Position numbers and translations under genes: made by a program
NCBI RefSeq assembly: GCF_029027405.1
Contig: NZ_CP093396.1
Span: forward strand, 1,798,001-1,862,000
Source of the DNA: Sulfurimonas sp.
Lineage (GTDB): Bacteria; Campylobacterota; Campylobacteria; Campylobacterales; Sulfurimonadaceae
Length of the DNA stretch: 64,000 nucleotides
Reading direction: 5' to 3'
The notes under the pieces: model-generated
The model's database searches: none
The model's input: the letters and a program-made list of their open reading frames with translations, nothing else
Told to the model about the DNA's origin: nothing
Shown here: positions 27,095 through 38,714 of the stretch, piece after piece
Numbering within the stretch: position 1 is the first letter of the stretch
Layout of the letters: each line of letters begins with the position of its first letter

Positions 27095-27847
27095 CTACAA
27101 ATAGTCTTTATTATCTGCTATCTTTTTTCTTAATGTATTTCTATTTAACCCTAGTCTATCTGATAGTTGAAGCTGTGATTTAAACCTAGTCAAACCAGCT
27201 TTTATTAATGGTGCTTCATAGATATATAAAAAGTTTCTATAATCACTATGTGAACCTAACTTATCTACTAAAAAACTTTCTATAATTTGCATGAGTTCTT
27301 TATCTTTAATATCTCCTATCAGAGAGTGAATCATTACTTGTCTTTTTAATGACACAGAATTTTTGGATAAGTCTGGGATAAAATTTTTACTATTAAATTT
27401 TGTGCTACTTGAGAATAATGTAGATGCTTCTTTTACAAATATTTTTACTAATTCATTTACATCTTCATTTCTTTGACTAAGAGGGGGAATATCAAACTTA
27501 ACACTAAAAATATCATCTATATATTCACTAACAAAATAATTTTTAGCAGTCGCTATAATTCTTACAGAATTAGAATTTATCACATTTACAATTTTTTTAA
27601 TATTTGGTGAATTTTCTAGATTAAGAATTATTATTTCATTAACGTTTTGCAAGGCTGTAAGTATTTCATTATATTCAGATGCCTCTATAATCGGAGCATC
27701 TGGAAGAATGTACTGAGCAAGACTCTTTTTACCAACACCTATCTCACCTAATATAAGTGCATTAACACTAAGTGTTTTTAAAAGAGTAGCTGTTTTAAAT
27801 GCTTGTGCAGAAGAAGCACAAGCAGTTACAAAATTAGTTGCATCCAC
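27095..27847 (-). CDS. Degenerate NtrC-like AAA domain with Fis-type HTH
   Basis: About 250 aa. A Walker-A-like ILGEIGVGKKSLAQYI lies near residue 34; a sensor-II-like part (VKFDIPPLSQRNEDVNEL) matches the end of sigma-54 activator AAA domains (LPPLRERREDI). The C-terminal HTH LQLSDRLGLNRNTLRKKI is of Fis type. The GAFTGA sigma-54-contact loop and an acidic Walker B are not visible and the AAA part is short, so it is unlikely to activate sigma-54. I place the start at GTG 27847, overlapping the slyD end by 14 bp; an upstream ATG at 27907 lies deep in slyD. Confidence 0.7.
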   Translation of the reverse strand: MDATNFVTACASSAQAFKTATLLKTLSVNALILGEIGVGKKSLAQYILPDAPIIEASEYNEILTALQNVNEIIILNLENSPNIKKIVNVINSNSVRIIATAKNYFVSEYIDDIFSVKFDIPPLSQRNEDVNELVKIFVKEASTLFSSSTKFNSKNFIPDLSKNSVSLKRQVMIHSLIGDIKDKELMQIIESFLVDKLGSHSDYRNFLYIYEAPLIKAGLTRFKSQLQLSDRLGLNRNTLRKKIADNKDYL

Positions 27848-28352
27848 AACCAGTGCCACCACCTGTTCCACAACAATCATCATCTTGCTTATTTTCTTGA
27901 GGTACACCTGTCATAGCTTCTTCTTCAGATGCTTCTCTAACATTATTAATTGTAACTGCAAACATCAATGATTTTCCAGCTAAAGGATGATTAAAATCAA
28001 TTATTATATTTTCTTCACCTATTTCTTTAACAATAACTTGAACAGTAGCACCATTTTCACCTTGTCCATAAAGAGTCATGCCAACTTCTAAATCTATACC
28101 AGAAAATTGATCTTTTGGAACTTCTTGTTTTGCTTCTAAATTCAACTCTCCATAAGCATCTTCCGGTTTAACTAAGATGTCAGCTTTTTCACCAATACTC
28201 ATGTTAACAATTCCATTTTCTAAACCTGGAATTATTTGACCTTTTCCAAACATAAATACCAAAGGTGTTCCACCTATATTACTGTCTACTACTACTTCGC
28301 CGTCACGAACTTCATACTCTATTGATACTATTTGATTTGTTTCAATTGCCAT
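27834..28352 (-). CDS. slyD: FKBP-type peptidyl-prolyl isomerase SlyD
   Basis: A 172-aa PPIase and chaperone. The FKBP part contains GGTPLVFMFGKGQIIPGLEN and VKPEDAYGE; the insert-in-flap follows. The C-terminal tail is DDDCCGTGGGTGCGCN, a cysteine-rich metal-binding tail, which in SlyD binds nickel and assists hydrogenase maturation through HypB. That fits the hyp genes in this window. The 3' end overlaps the regulator gene. Confidence 0.93.
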   Translation of the reverse strand: MAIETNQIVSIEYEVRDGEVVVDSNIGGTPLVFMFGKGQIIPGLENGIVNMSIGEKADILVKPEDAYGELNLEAKQEVPKDQFSGIDLEVGMTLYGQGENGATVQVIVKEIGEENIIIDFNHPLAGKSLMFAVTINNVREASEEEAMTGVPQENKQDDDCCGTGGGTGCGCN

Positions 28353-28422
28353 TTTTATTAGCCTTATATTTTTTTTTGAATTTTAACATAAAGATGCATA
28401 ATATTACTAAAATATTATACAA

Positions 28423-29343
28423 TTACTTCATCTTACTAAGTTTACTTTTTGCTGTTAAAGCATGTTCAGAATTTGGATACTTAGAGATAATACCTTTAAA
28501 AAAAGATTTTGCATTTTTATTATCACCTGTCTTTTGCATTGAAATTGCGGTATGTAGCATTAGTAATGGCATATAAGAAGCCTTAGAATATAAAGCAGCA
28601 CTTTTTTTAAAGTATGCTATTGCATCACTATAATTTTTTCTGTAATACTTCATCTCACCCACCATATAATGTGAACGGGCAGGTCTATAGTTTTTATCAA
28701 TTAAGTGGGTATAGTATTGCATACTTTTAGTATAATATTTTTTATCATATAATTTTTTTGCTTGTTCTTCTATTTCAGCATTAGATAATTTATCTAATTT
28801 AGATTTTTTTGAAGTTGACTTGCTTCTTAATTCTTTTGCAACTAATTCTTTAAATTTATTAAAATCATTAACTAATACATTAAATTTATCTTTAGAGACA
28901 TAATTAGTATCTATCTTATTAAGTACTATTGAAATTTCGCTAACTGTTTTTTGTATTTTTTGAATATCTTGAGCATTTTTTTGAGATACTTCGCTTAATC
29001 TTTTTTCATATTCATTTACATTAATTAATTCATCACTATTTTTTTTATCCAAACTTTTTAATTTAAATTTATTTTCTTGAGATTTTCTACTTAAACCTTC
29101 AATAATTGTTTGTAATCCATCTATTCTTTCTCTAAGAGAATCAACTTCATTAGCTTGGTTGTTACTTTTAACTACAACTTTTTTAAGATTTTTTTTATTT
29201 TGAAGAATTACTTTTTCACTAGAAGTTAAGCCATAAGGCTTAGAAGTTTCTAAGTCTCCTGCTCCAAAAGCAGATGGCTCAGCATTAAGTATAGTATATG
29301 TGAGGATAGTTGCCAAAAAGGCAACTAAAAAAGATTTGTTCAT
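28423..29343 (-). CDS. cpoB: Tol-Pal system protein CpoB (YbgF)
   Basis: A 306-aa periplasmic protein with the signal peptide MNKSFLVAFLATILTYTILN. A coiled coil covers about residues 55-165 (VDSLRERIDGLQTIIEGLSR), and the C-terminal part has TPR repeats: KLYDKKYYTKSMQYYTHLI, HYMVGEMKYYRKNYSDAIAY, LHTAISMQKTGDNKNAKSFF. It links peptidoglycan synthesis to outer-membrane constriction in the family. It lies 3 bp after pal, the last gene of tolQ-tolR-tolA-tolB-pal-cpoB. Confidence 0.88.
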   Translation of the reverse strand: MNKSFLVAFLATILTYTILNAEPSAFGAGDLETSKPYGLTSSEKVILQNKKNLKKVVVKSNNQANEVDSLRERIDGLQTIIEGLSRKSQENKFKLKSLDKKNSDELINVNEYEKRLSEVSQKNAQDIQKIQKTVSEISIVLNKIDTNYVSKDKFNVLVNDFNKFKELVAKELRSKSTSKKSKLDKLSNAEIEEQAKKLYDKKYYTKSMQYYTHLIDKNYRPARSHYMVGEMKYYRKNYSDAIAYFKKSAALYSKASYMPLLMLHTAISMQKTGDNKNAKSFFKGIISKYPNSEHALTAKSKLSKMK

Positions 29344-29346
29344 AAA

Positions 29347-29901
29347 TTATGGAAGAAGTTTAAAGTCTACGCGACGATTTTTTGCCCAACAATCTTTTGT
29401 TTTATTACTACACACTGGATTACTCTCACCATAACTTACCATTGTTATACGACCTTCATCTACGCCCTCAGCAACTAATGCTTTTTTAACAGCCGAAGCT
29501 CTTTTAAGTCCTAATGCAAAGTTGTACTCATCACTGCCCCACTCATCACAATTACCTTCTAGTTTAACAGTAAAAGCACCAGCAGTACCATTCGCTAAAG
29601 TAGCACTATTTGTTACTTTTTCTTGCATATCAGCACGAACACTAAATTTATCATAGTCAAAATACACTGACAATAATTCTTTTTCTAAAGTTGCCATATT
29701 TACCTCATTCGAGTCTGAGTTTAAAATACTATTTTCAGCAACTGATGCATCTTCGGCAGCTACAGTCTCCGTTTTTACAGAATCAACTTCCTGAGCTACA
29801 ACTTCTTGTTCCACTTTCGTATCAACTGTTGGTTCTTTATCTGCACAACCACTAAAAACTAACATTGCAAAAACTATACTTGAAATGATTAAACTTTTCA
29901 T
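29347..29901 (-). CDS. pal: Peptidoglycan-associated lipoprotein Pal
   Basis: A 184-aa outer-membrane lipoprotein. The lipobox MLVFSGC gives an acylated Cys near residue 19, followed by an acidic linker. The OmpA-like domain (about residues 75-184) has VYFDYDKFSVRADMQEKV, LEGNCDEWGSDEYNFALGLK, RASAVKKAL and MVSYGESNPVC, the peptidoglycan-binding site. It anchors the outer membrane to the wall and binds TolB. Confidence 0.95.
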   Translation of the reverse strand: MKSLIISSIVFAMLVFSGCADKEPTVDTKVEQEVVAQEVDSVKTETVAAEDASVAENSILNSDSNEVNMATLEKELLSVYFDYDKFSVRADMQEKVTNSATLANGTAGAFTVKLEGNCDEWGSDEYNFALGLKRASAVKKALVAEGVDEGRITMVSYGESNPVCSNKTKDCWAKNRRVDFKLLP

Positions 29902-29996
29902 ATTTACTTACCTTCTTTTTTTATTTATAATAGATTGTACCAAAAAAATAATAATAAGTCATCATATATCAAGTATAAATTATAAAAAGATCAATA

Positions 29997-31247
29997 TTAC
30001 CAATCCATAGCTTGTAATCTTCCATACTTCAGTGGAAAAAGATAGTTTTTATTGTGGTTTAATCTTATGATTCCTATAGAACTCTGACTTTTGTAGTTTT
30101 TAATAAAAAGAATCGCATCTCCATCTTTTGAGAATCTTGGAAACTCATTTATACCAGTTGCGGTCAGTCTTCTTATAAAATCTGTTTTTGTAGAGATAAG
30201 ATGCAAGTTAAATGTATTCTTTGAAAAAGCATTTGAACTCTCTCTTGATTTATAAACTATATATTCACCAAATGCACTACATGCAGCATTACTTTTTCCA
30301 TAATAAACCATTTGGTCTACACCACTACTTCCAATAACTTTAGAAAAAATATTTGGATAGCCTAATCTCCCAGATACAAAAACAATTTTTTTATCATTCA
30401 TAAATTGAGCATTTACATCAATGCCAGTATAGTTTGTTATTTTTTTTGCTTTAAAAGTTTGGGTATCATATAAATAAATATCTGGTTGTCCTTTTGGAGC
30501 CATCGTTAAAAGTAACTTTGTAGAATCATTGCTTACATCAGAGCAAATCATCATTCCATCGGATGAGATAATAGCTTTACTTTCCCCCGTTGATATATCA
30601 ACATATTTAAGGGTTGGTTTTTTAGTATCAAGTGTTGTGTAGTAAAATGCTGTTTGCTTTTTATTTGCCCATTTTGGAAATATACTAAATCCACCTTTAA
30701 CCATTATATGCTGATATGTAAGAGTATAATCAGCAATGACTATTTCAGTTTTTTTTGAACTTACAACTTTAGAAAAAATAACTCTTCTTTTCATCCACTC
30801 GACAGAAGAAGCACCCATAAACTCATTTACATCATAAGCAATTGTATGAGATATGAAAATATATACATTTTTTCTATTAATTCTATATTTTTTTAATAAA
30901 ACTGCTTCATTATTTTTAAGAAGCTTCAGCTCAACATTTAGCGCTCCATCATCATCTTCTTCTAGTTTATATCTTAAAACATAATCCATATTCTTATTTT
31001 CTACTATAACATCTGTGTCATTATAGTGAGTTTTACGATGATGTCTATCTACATTAAATAAAGATATGACATTTAAATCTGCAACTAACGCTTTAAAAAA
31101 ACGCAGTTTAAATGTATCATCATAACTTACAGAAGAATCTTCTACTGCTATTGTTGGAAGTGATTCAACTTTTTTAATTACATCTATCGTTGCATCATTT
31201 GCAAAAGAAATTGAAATTATAAATATCCAAGATAGTAATATTTTCAC
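29997..31247 (-). CDS. tolB: Tol-Pal system protein TolB
   Basis: A 416-aa periplasmic beta-propeller. The signal peptide is MKILLSWIFIISISFA. The N-terminal domain (about residues 20-140) is followed by WD40-like PD40 repeats: GFSIFPKWANKKQTAFYYTT, DGMMICSDVSNDSTKLLLTM, PDIYLYD, YPNIFSK, NEFPRFSKDGDAILFI. It transmits Tol energy to Pal. Its start overlaps the tolA-like stop by 4 bp. Confidence 0.92.
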   Translation of the reverse strand: MKILLSWIFIISISFANDATIDVIKKVESLPTIAVEDSSVSYDDTFKLRFFKALVADLNVISLFNVDRHHRKTHYNDTDVIVENKNMDYVLRYKLEEDDDGALNVELKLLKNNEAVLLKKYRINRKNVYIFISHTIAYDVNEFMGASSVEWMKRRVIFSKVVSSKKTEIVIADYTLTYQHIMVKGGFSIFPKWANKKQTAFYYTTLDTKKPTLKYVDISTGESKAIISSDGMMICSDVSNDSTKLLLTMAPKGQPDIYLYDTQTFKAKKITNYTGIDVNAQFMNDKKIVFVSGRLGYPNIFSKVIGSSGVDQMVYYGKSNAACSAFGEYIVYKSRESSNAFSKNTFNLHLISTKTDFIRRLTATGINEFPRFSKDGDAILFIKNYKSQSSIGIIRLNHNKNYLFPLKYGRLQAMDW

Positions 31248-31921
31248 ATTTTATCCTTATTTTCAGGTATTAAATTAATTGTTGCTCTAAAAGACTGATT
31301 GTTCATATTAGCTGGGAATAGCGTTGAACTTAATCTTTTTTTTATTTTATCGCACTCATCGTTTAAACTACTATTTTGAGAGTAAACCAAAATTCTAAAA
31401 TCAATCAATTTACCAAGTGAAGTCAACTCAATAACAGCTTCTACATTATGACCTTGCGAGTTAGGTGGAGGTGTAAAATTTTGATAAACTAAAGCTTGAA
31501 TTTTAGCTAAATATTCATTAACTTCACCAGTACTTGATGATTTCTTCAACTCTTCATTTTTGTTTAAATGTATATCTGTTAAAAAAATCTTTTTAGTAGT
31601 TATTTCTATTTTTTTTGATTTTTTACTTATATCTTGTAATCTTTTATTATCAACTTTTTTTATCTTATCTATTTTTTTGGTCCATACCTCACTAAAAAGA
31701 TCATCTATGTTTAAAGCTTGTTTCTTTGCTGTATTCTTCAATGGAACAGTCTTAATATCTTGAAGTTCCAAAGAAATAGATATATAATTATCTTTTTTTA
31801 AAGCAAAAATTTTAGATTTTGATATTGATAGCATCATATATAGAACTACAAAAAAGAAAAAAGAAAATAAAGATATAGAGATAAACCCACTTATATAAAA
31901 ATATGAATTGTTATTAACCAT
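31244..31921 (-). CDS. tolA: TolA/TonB-like energy transducer
   Basis: A 225-aa bitopic protein. An N-terminal helix lies at residues about 8-32 (YISGFISISLFSFFFFVVLY), followed by a Lys-rich coil (about 55-130) and a C-terminal TonB/TolA-type domain with YQNFTPPPNSQGHNVEAVIE and SLGKLIDFRILVYSQ. Its position between tolR and tolB makes it the TolA of this system, although its C-terminus is more TonB-like. It overlaps tolR by 8 bp. Confidence 0.82.
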   Translation of the reverse strand: MVNNNSYFYISGFISISLFSFFFFVVLYMMLSISKSKIFALKKDNYISISLELQDIKTVPLKNTAKKQALNIDDLFSEVWTKKIDKIKKVDNKRLQDISKKSKKIEITTKKIFLTDIHLNKNEELKKSSSTGEVNEYLAKIQALVYQNFTPPPNSQGHNVEAVIELTSLGKLIDFRILVYSQNSSLNDECDKIKKRLSSTLFPANMNNQSFRATINLIPENKDKM

Positions 31922-32306
31922 TTGTAGCTAGTGAAACCTCAGAAAAACCTGCTTGTTTAACTGCAGCCAATACTGACATAACAACACCATATTCTAGAGT
32001 TTTGTCTGCACTAATCAGCACAGTTGCTTTTAAATCTAGTTTTTGAGAATAAAGAAAAAAATTATCCATAAACTCGTGCAGTGAATAATTATCTTTATTT
32101 ATTTTAATATTTAAATTTTTATCTATTGAAATATGCACTGGTGAAATTTTAGAGAGTTGTTTACTCATTGAGCCTTGTGGCAGTTTAATGTTTTCTTCGT
32201 AAATAATATTTGGAGCTATAACCATTAATATTGCAAGTAATACTAACATAACATCAACTAATGGTGTAATATTTAATTCTGGTTTATCTTCCCAATCATA
32301 AATCAT
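31914..32306 (-). CDS. tolR: TolR/ExbD-family proton-channel protein
   Basis: A 130-aa protein with one N-terminal helix that carries the essential Asp (ITPLVDVMLVLLAILMVIAP) and a periplasmic domain (VLISADKTLEYGVVMSVLAA). With TolQ it forms the proton-driven stator that energises TolA. It lies 3 bp after tolQ. Confidence 0.93.
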   Translation of the reverse strand: MIYDWEDKPELNITPLVDVMLVLLAILMVIAPNIIYEENIKLPQGSMSKQLSKISPVHISIDKNLNIKINKDNYSLHEFMDNFFLYSQKLDLKATVLISADKTLEYGVVMSVLAAVKQAGFSEVSLATNG

Positions 32307-32309
32307 TTG

Positions 32310-32876
32310 CTATGCCTTACGAGCTAATATCGCATCACTTTGCATCTGAAGTGCACCAATAAGTTCAAAAGATTTTCTTTTTAGCATCTGATGATAAGTA
32401 TATGCAAAAATCGCAACAAATATACCTGCTGCAGTTGCAACAAGAGCATCTGAAACGCCACTTGAAATAACAGACATACTTCCACTACTTTGACCAATAT
32501 GGGTAAAAGTATCTAAAATTGAGACAACTGTTCCAAATAGCCCAATAAACGGGGTAGTAGACGCAAATACAGAAAGCAGAGATAAGCCTTTTGTGGCTTC
32601 TTTAGTAGCTGCTAACATACCTAAATCTAAAATTTCTTTTCCAATATTTGTACTAGTTTTAATAAAATTATTTAAAAAAGAATCGTCATTAACAGTTGAA
32701 GCTCCTAAAAGAAGTGACTCTAAAGAGGCATTTTCTTTTTGAAGCCAACTATTAATAGAAAAATAGCGGTAAAAAAAAACCCAGTTTAAAACTATAAAAT
32801 ATACTGACAACAAAACCAATACACCCAAGGTAACTGGGTGACTTTTAAGATAAAAGTCTATAAGGTTGTTAATCAT
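32310..32876 (-). CDS. tolQ: TolQ/ExbB-family proton-channel protein
   Basis: A 188-aa membrane protein with three helices, at about residues 15-35, 98-122 and 138-160. Conserved segments are LSVFASTTPFIGLFGTVVSI and SGVSDALVATAAGIFVAIFA, typical of TolQ/ExbB/MotA. It is shorter than E. coli TolQ (230 aa), as in other Campylobacterota. It lies 3 bp downstream of atpC, so the tol operon may be read through from the ATP synthase operon. Confidence 0.93.
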   Translation of the reverse strand: MINNLIDFYLKSHPVTLGVLVLLSVYFIVLNWVFFYRYFSINSWLQKENASLESLLLGASTVNDDSFLNNFIKTSTNIGKEILDLGMLAATKEATKGLSLLSVFASTTPFIGLFGTVVSILDTFTHIGQSSGSMSVISSGVSDALVATAAGIFVAIFAYTYHQMLKRKSFELIGALQMQSDAILARKA

Positions 32877-32879
32877 ATA

Positions 32880-33272
32880 TTATAATAGTCTTTGAGCAGC
32901 AAATTCTATTTTAGCAGAAACAGAAGCAATTGCTCCTTTTGCATCAGCAATATCATTTATAAGTTTCTTAGCCTCTTCAAGAGCAGCAGCAATGCTACTT
33001 TCATTGTCACCACGAATAGCAACAGCACCTTCAACTAAAACAATAACTTTTGCTTCATCAACTTGAACAACACCCCAATTAATTAAAATTGATTCAACTG
33101 ATTTATCTTCTTTTTCGATGTCAATAACACCAGCTTCCAACAAAGTTGATAATGAAGCATGATGTGGTAAAACACCAAATTCTCCCTCTTCACCAGGAAG
33201 AGTTACACTAACAGCTTCATCATTGAAGATTTCACCGTTAGGAGTTAGGATTTCAAGTTTTAACTTATCCAT
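32880..33272 (-). CDS. atpC: ATP synthase F1 epsilon subunit
   Basis: A 130-aa subunit. The N-terminal beta-sandwich reads LKLEILTPNGEIFNDEAVSV, followed by LPGEEGEFGVLPHHASLSTL, the classic AtpC pattern; the C-terminal helical hairpin is present. It couples rotation and regulates ATP hydrolysis. Last gene of the ATP synthase run. Confidence 0.96.
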   Translation of the reverse strand: MDKLKLEILTPNGEIFNDEAVSVTLPGEEGEFGVLPHHASLSTLLEAGVIDIEKEDKSVESILINWGVVQVDEAKVIVLVEGAVAIRGDNESSIAAALEEAKKLINDIADAKGAIASVSAKIEFAAQRLL

Positions 33273-33294
33273 TACAGTCCTTTAATATTATGAG

Positions 33295-35588
<2,294 letters not shown>

Positions 35589-35598
35589 AAAGTTTTCC

Positions 35599-37116
35599 TT
35601 ACGCTACTACAAAAGTAGCTTTGAATTCTTCAAGTGCTTTGATTAACAGTGCCTTAGTATCATCATCTACTTTTAAAGTACTTCTTATATTCTCAAAAAT
35701 CTGAGGATAACTAGCTTCAATAAATGGATACATTTCAGCTTCAAAACGAACAACATTAGAAGGATCGAAATCATCTAAGAAACCTTCATTACCAGCAAAA
35801 ATAATAGCAACTTGCTTCTCTGCTGAAAGTGGGGAGAAAGGTCCTTGCTTGAGAACTTCTACCATTCTTTGTCCACGCTCTAGTTGTTTACGAGATGTTT
35901 CATCAAGGTCAGATGCAAATTGAGCGAATGCTTGAAGTTCACGATACTGAGCAAGGTCAAGTCTTAAAGTACCAGCAACTTGCTTAGTAGCTTTAATCTG
36001 AGCAGCACCACCAACACGAGACACTGAAAGCCCAACATTTATTGCTGGACGAACACCCGAATTAAATAGTTCAGTTTCAAGGAAAATCTGACCATCTGTA
36101 ATTGAAATAACATTAGTTGGAATATATGCCGCAACATCACCAGCTTGAGTTTCAATAATTGGAAGAGCAGTTAAACTACCAGCTCCATCTTCATCACAGA
36201 CTTTAGCCGCTCTTTCAAGAAGGCGAGAGTGAATATAGAAAACATCACCTGGATATGCTTCACGACCAGGAGGACGACGAAGAATAAGTGACATTTCACG
36301 GTATGCAACTGCATGCTTAGATAAATCATCATAAACAATTAGACCATGTCTAGCGTTATCACGGAAGTATTCACCCATAGTAACACCAGCATATGGAGCT
36401 AAAAATTGAAGTGCAGCAGCTTCAGCAGCTGTAGAAGATACAATAATTGTATATTCCATTGCACCATGTTCTTCTAAACGACGAATAATTTGAGCAACAG
36501 TTGATTCTTTCTGACCTATTGCAACATAAATACAGACAACATCATTGCCTTTTTGATTTATTATAGCATCTATTGCAATAGTTGTTTTACCAGTTTGTCT
36601 GTCACCAATGATAAGCTCACGCTGACCACGGCCAATTGGAACAAGTGCATCAATTGCTTTAATACCAGTTGCTAATGGCTCATGAACAGATTTTCTATTC
36701 ATAATTCCAGGTGCTTTTTCTTCAACAAAACGAGTTTCAGTTGTTTCAATTGGACCTTTACCGTCAATTGGTTCACCAAGTGCATTTACAACACGACCTA
36801 AAAGTGCATCACCTACAGGAATACGAAGAAGTTTACCAAGTCTTTTAACACTCATACCCTCTTTAAGTTCAGAACCAGGTCCTAAGATAACAACACCTAC
36901 TGCGCTCTCTTCAAGGTTCATTACTAAACCTTTAGTTCCTTCTTCAAACTCTACCATTTCTCCGGCCATTACATTACTAAGTCCGTAAACTTGAGCAACA
37001 CCATCAGCATAAGAAACAATCTTACCTGTTTCGTTAATATCAACACTTAACTCAAAGTTATCGATACGCTCTTTGATTATTGAGCTGATTTCATCAGCTT
37101 TAATTTTTGCTACCAC
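35599..37116 (-). CDS. atpA: ATP synthase F1 alpha subunit
   Basis: A 505-aa non-catalytic nucleotide-binding subunit. P-loop [42 protein letters not shown] (DxSKhA signature), and [20 protein letters not shown] are all typical. Length is normal. Confidence 0.98.
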   Translation of the reverse strand: MVAKIKADEISSIIKERIDNFELSVDINETGKIVSYADGVAQVYGLSNVMAGEMVEFEEGTKGLVMNLEESAVGVVILGPGSELKEGMSVKRLGKLLRIPVGDALLGRVVNALGEPIDGKGPIETTETRFVEEKAPGIMNRKSVHEPLATGIKAIDALVPIGRGQRELIIGDRQTGKTTIAIDAIINQKGNDVVCIYVAIGQKESTVAQIIRRLEEHGAMEYTIIVSSTAAEAAALQFLAPYAGVTMGEYFRDNARHGLIVYDDLSKHAVAYREMSLILRRPPGREAYPGDVFYIHSRLLERAAKVCDEDGAGSLTALPIIETQAGDVAAYIPTNVISITDGQIFLETELFNSGVRPAINVGLSVSRVGGAAQIKATKQVAGTLRLDLAQYRELQAFAQFASDLDETSRKQLERGQRMVEVLKQGPFSPLSAEKQVAIIFAGNEGFLDDFDPSNVVRFEAEMYPFIEASYPQIFENIRSTLKVDDDTKALLIKALEEFKATFVVA

Positions 37117-37140
37117 TATATTTTCTCCTCTCGTTGAAAG

Positions 37141-37674
37141 TTAAATTGCTTTTGCAATATGTTCTATGATTTGACTATTAATTCTTGATTTAGAAAAATT
37201 AATTTCTATTCCAAGATCTTCTACATTCACCTTAATACCATCAAAATTATCTTTAATAAATTTTAGTGAAATATTTGAATCAAATTTTTTACTTAAGCCA
37301 CTACTTAAATCTTTCATAATTTTTTTATCTATATCTGTATCGCTATAAACAACACCGTTATAAACTTTACTTGTATTTGTAGCATCTTTTCTCATTCCTT
37401 CTGCTAAAGCTGGAATAATATTAATACGGTCATTTTCAACAAGCAATTTTATTAAAGAATCAACAGTTTCAGATTTAACAGATTTTACAGATGCTAAAAG
37501 AATCTCTAACTTTTGCTCATTACTTACATCTGTACTATTCATAACTTGAATAAATTTGGTATCTTGGAATGATTCAGATAATGTTTTAAATATAATTGTC
37601 ATATTTGCCATTGATTTTATATCAGAACTATTTTTTAAAGCTTTTATATATCTTTTTGCAATTAATTCTTCCAT
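37141..37674 (-). CDS. atpH: ATP synthase F1 delta subunit
   Basis: A 177-aa peripheral stalk subunit (OSCP type). It has the N-terminal helical bundle (ELIAKRYIKALKNSSDIKSM) and the C-terminal KKFDSNISLKFIKDNFDGIK. Diverged, but length and position between atpF and atpA fix the call. It lies 1 bp after atpF. Confidence 0.92.
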   Translation of the reverse strand: MEELIAKRYIKALKNSSDIKSMANMTIIFKTLSESFQDTKFIQVMNSTDVSNEQKLEILLASVKSVKSETVDSLIKLLVENDRINIIPALAEGMRKDATNTSKVYNGVVYSDTDIDKKIMKDLSSGLSKKFDSNISLKFIKDNFDGIKVNVEDLGIEINFSKSRINSQIIEHIAKAI

Positions 37675-37675
37675 A

Positions 37676-38191
37676 TTATGCCACCTTCTTTAAGATAACA
37701 TTAGCCATTGCTTCTTTATCAAAATCATCATTTGTTTGACTTAAAACTTCTTTTAATACATCTTCAACAACAACTCGAACCATTCTTCTTTGCTCGAACT
37801 CCATCAAAGAAATATTTTGTCTGCCAATATTTTCTAAATCTGATTCACATTGAAGCATAATATTGTCATTTAAAATTTTATTCTCTTTCTTAGAAACAAC
37901 TACTAACTCTTCTGCAAATTTCTTAGCATCTGATATTTTAGCTAAAGCATCATTTTTAAGCTTAACAGATTCGTTTAACTTATCTTGAACTTTTTGTAAC
38001 TCATCAGCGATGCCTTGACTTCTCCCAATAAAAAAGTTTTTAATTGGCTCTGCAACAAGGTACCAAACCAAACCAGCAAACAGTAAAAAGTTAACTGTTC
38101 TTTGAATAATATCTGTTCCTCCACCTTCTGCCCCACCAGATGCAAATGCATAAGTTGATAATATCGTAATTAATAATAATATTTTACTCAC
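37676..38191 (-). CDS. atpF: ATP synthase F0 b subunit
   Basis: A 171-aa stator subunit. It has an N-terminal signal-like hydrophobic segment (SKILLLITILSTYAFA), which is unusual for subunit b but seen in Campylobacterota, then a membrane helix (VNFLLFAGLVWYLVAEPIKN) and a long amphipathic coiled coil. It pairs with b' encoded just upstream. Confidence 0.9.
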   Translation of the reverse strand: MSKILLLITILSTYAFASGGAEGGGTDIIQRTVNFLLFAGLVWYLVAEPIKNFFIGRSQGIADELQKVQDKLNESVKLKNDALAKISDAKKFAEELVVVSKKENKILNDNIMLQCESDLENIGRQNISLMEFEQRRMVRVVVEDVLKEVLSQTNDDFDKEAMANVILKKVA

Positions 38192-38201
38192 ATGACATCC
38201 T

Positions 38202-38624
38202 TTATATCTGACTGAATTTAGCTTTTACAGCATCTTTAAACAATGGAACTTGTGACATCAAGTCACTAACCAATTGTTCTTTAGACTCTGCAAGTGATTG
38301 CTCAAATTCTAAGTATTCACTAGCTAATTCAGCATGTTTTGCGTCTAGCTTACTGTCTGCCAACTCTTTGGCATCTTCTATAACTTTCTCTCTTAGGGCC
38401 GAAGCTTCTAGTTTAGCATTATTAACTATTGACTCAGCTTCTAAATATAAAGCGTTGATTTCATCATCGTTATTCCCTACTTTTTGTAGGTCTTTTTTGA
38501 TATCCTCATCTCTTTTATTCATGAAACTAAATAATGGATTATAAAGCCAACTATTAAGAACGGCAATTAGTGAAAGAAATACAACAAATGTAGCTAAAAG
38601 TAATATCGGATTTATATCTAACAT
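38202..38624 (-). CDS. ATP synthase F0 b' subunit
   Basis: A 140-aa second b-type subunit (often named atpF' or atpX). The N-terminal helix reads PILLLATFVVFLSLIAVLNS, followed by a continuous coiled coil (IKKDLQKVGNNDDEINALYL). It is the first gene of the ATP synthase run; a and c subunit genes are not in the window, which is normal for Campylobacterota, where they lie elsewhere. It is 90 bp downstream of parB, and that gap probably holds the operon promoter. Confidence 0.9.
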   Translation of the reverse strand: MLDINPILLLATFVVFLSLIAVLNSWLYNPLFSFMNKRDEDIKKDLQKVGNNDDEINALYLEAESIVNNAKLEASALREKVIEDAKELADSKLDAKHAELASEYLEFEQSLAESKEQLVSDLMSQVPLFKDAVKAKFSQI

Positions 38625-38714
38625 AGCACCTCCTAAAAGTTGCGTGATTATACTATTAGAAAATTGAAAGAATGGTTAAATTATAAAAGAATTTTATAAT
38701 TTAGTATGTTATTT

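Noticed and set aside
38625-38714. parS site near parAB
   Set aside because: No TGTTTCACGTGAAACA-like palindrome was found here or elsewhere in the window.
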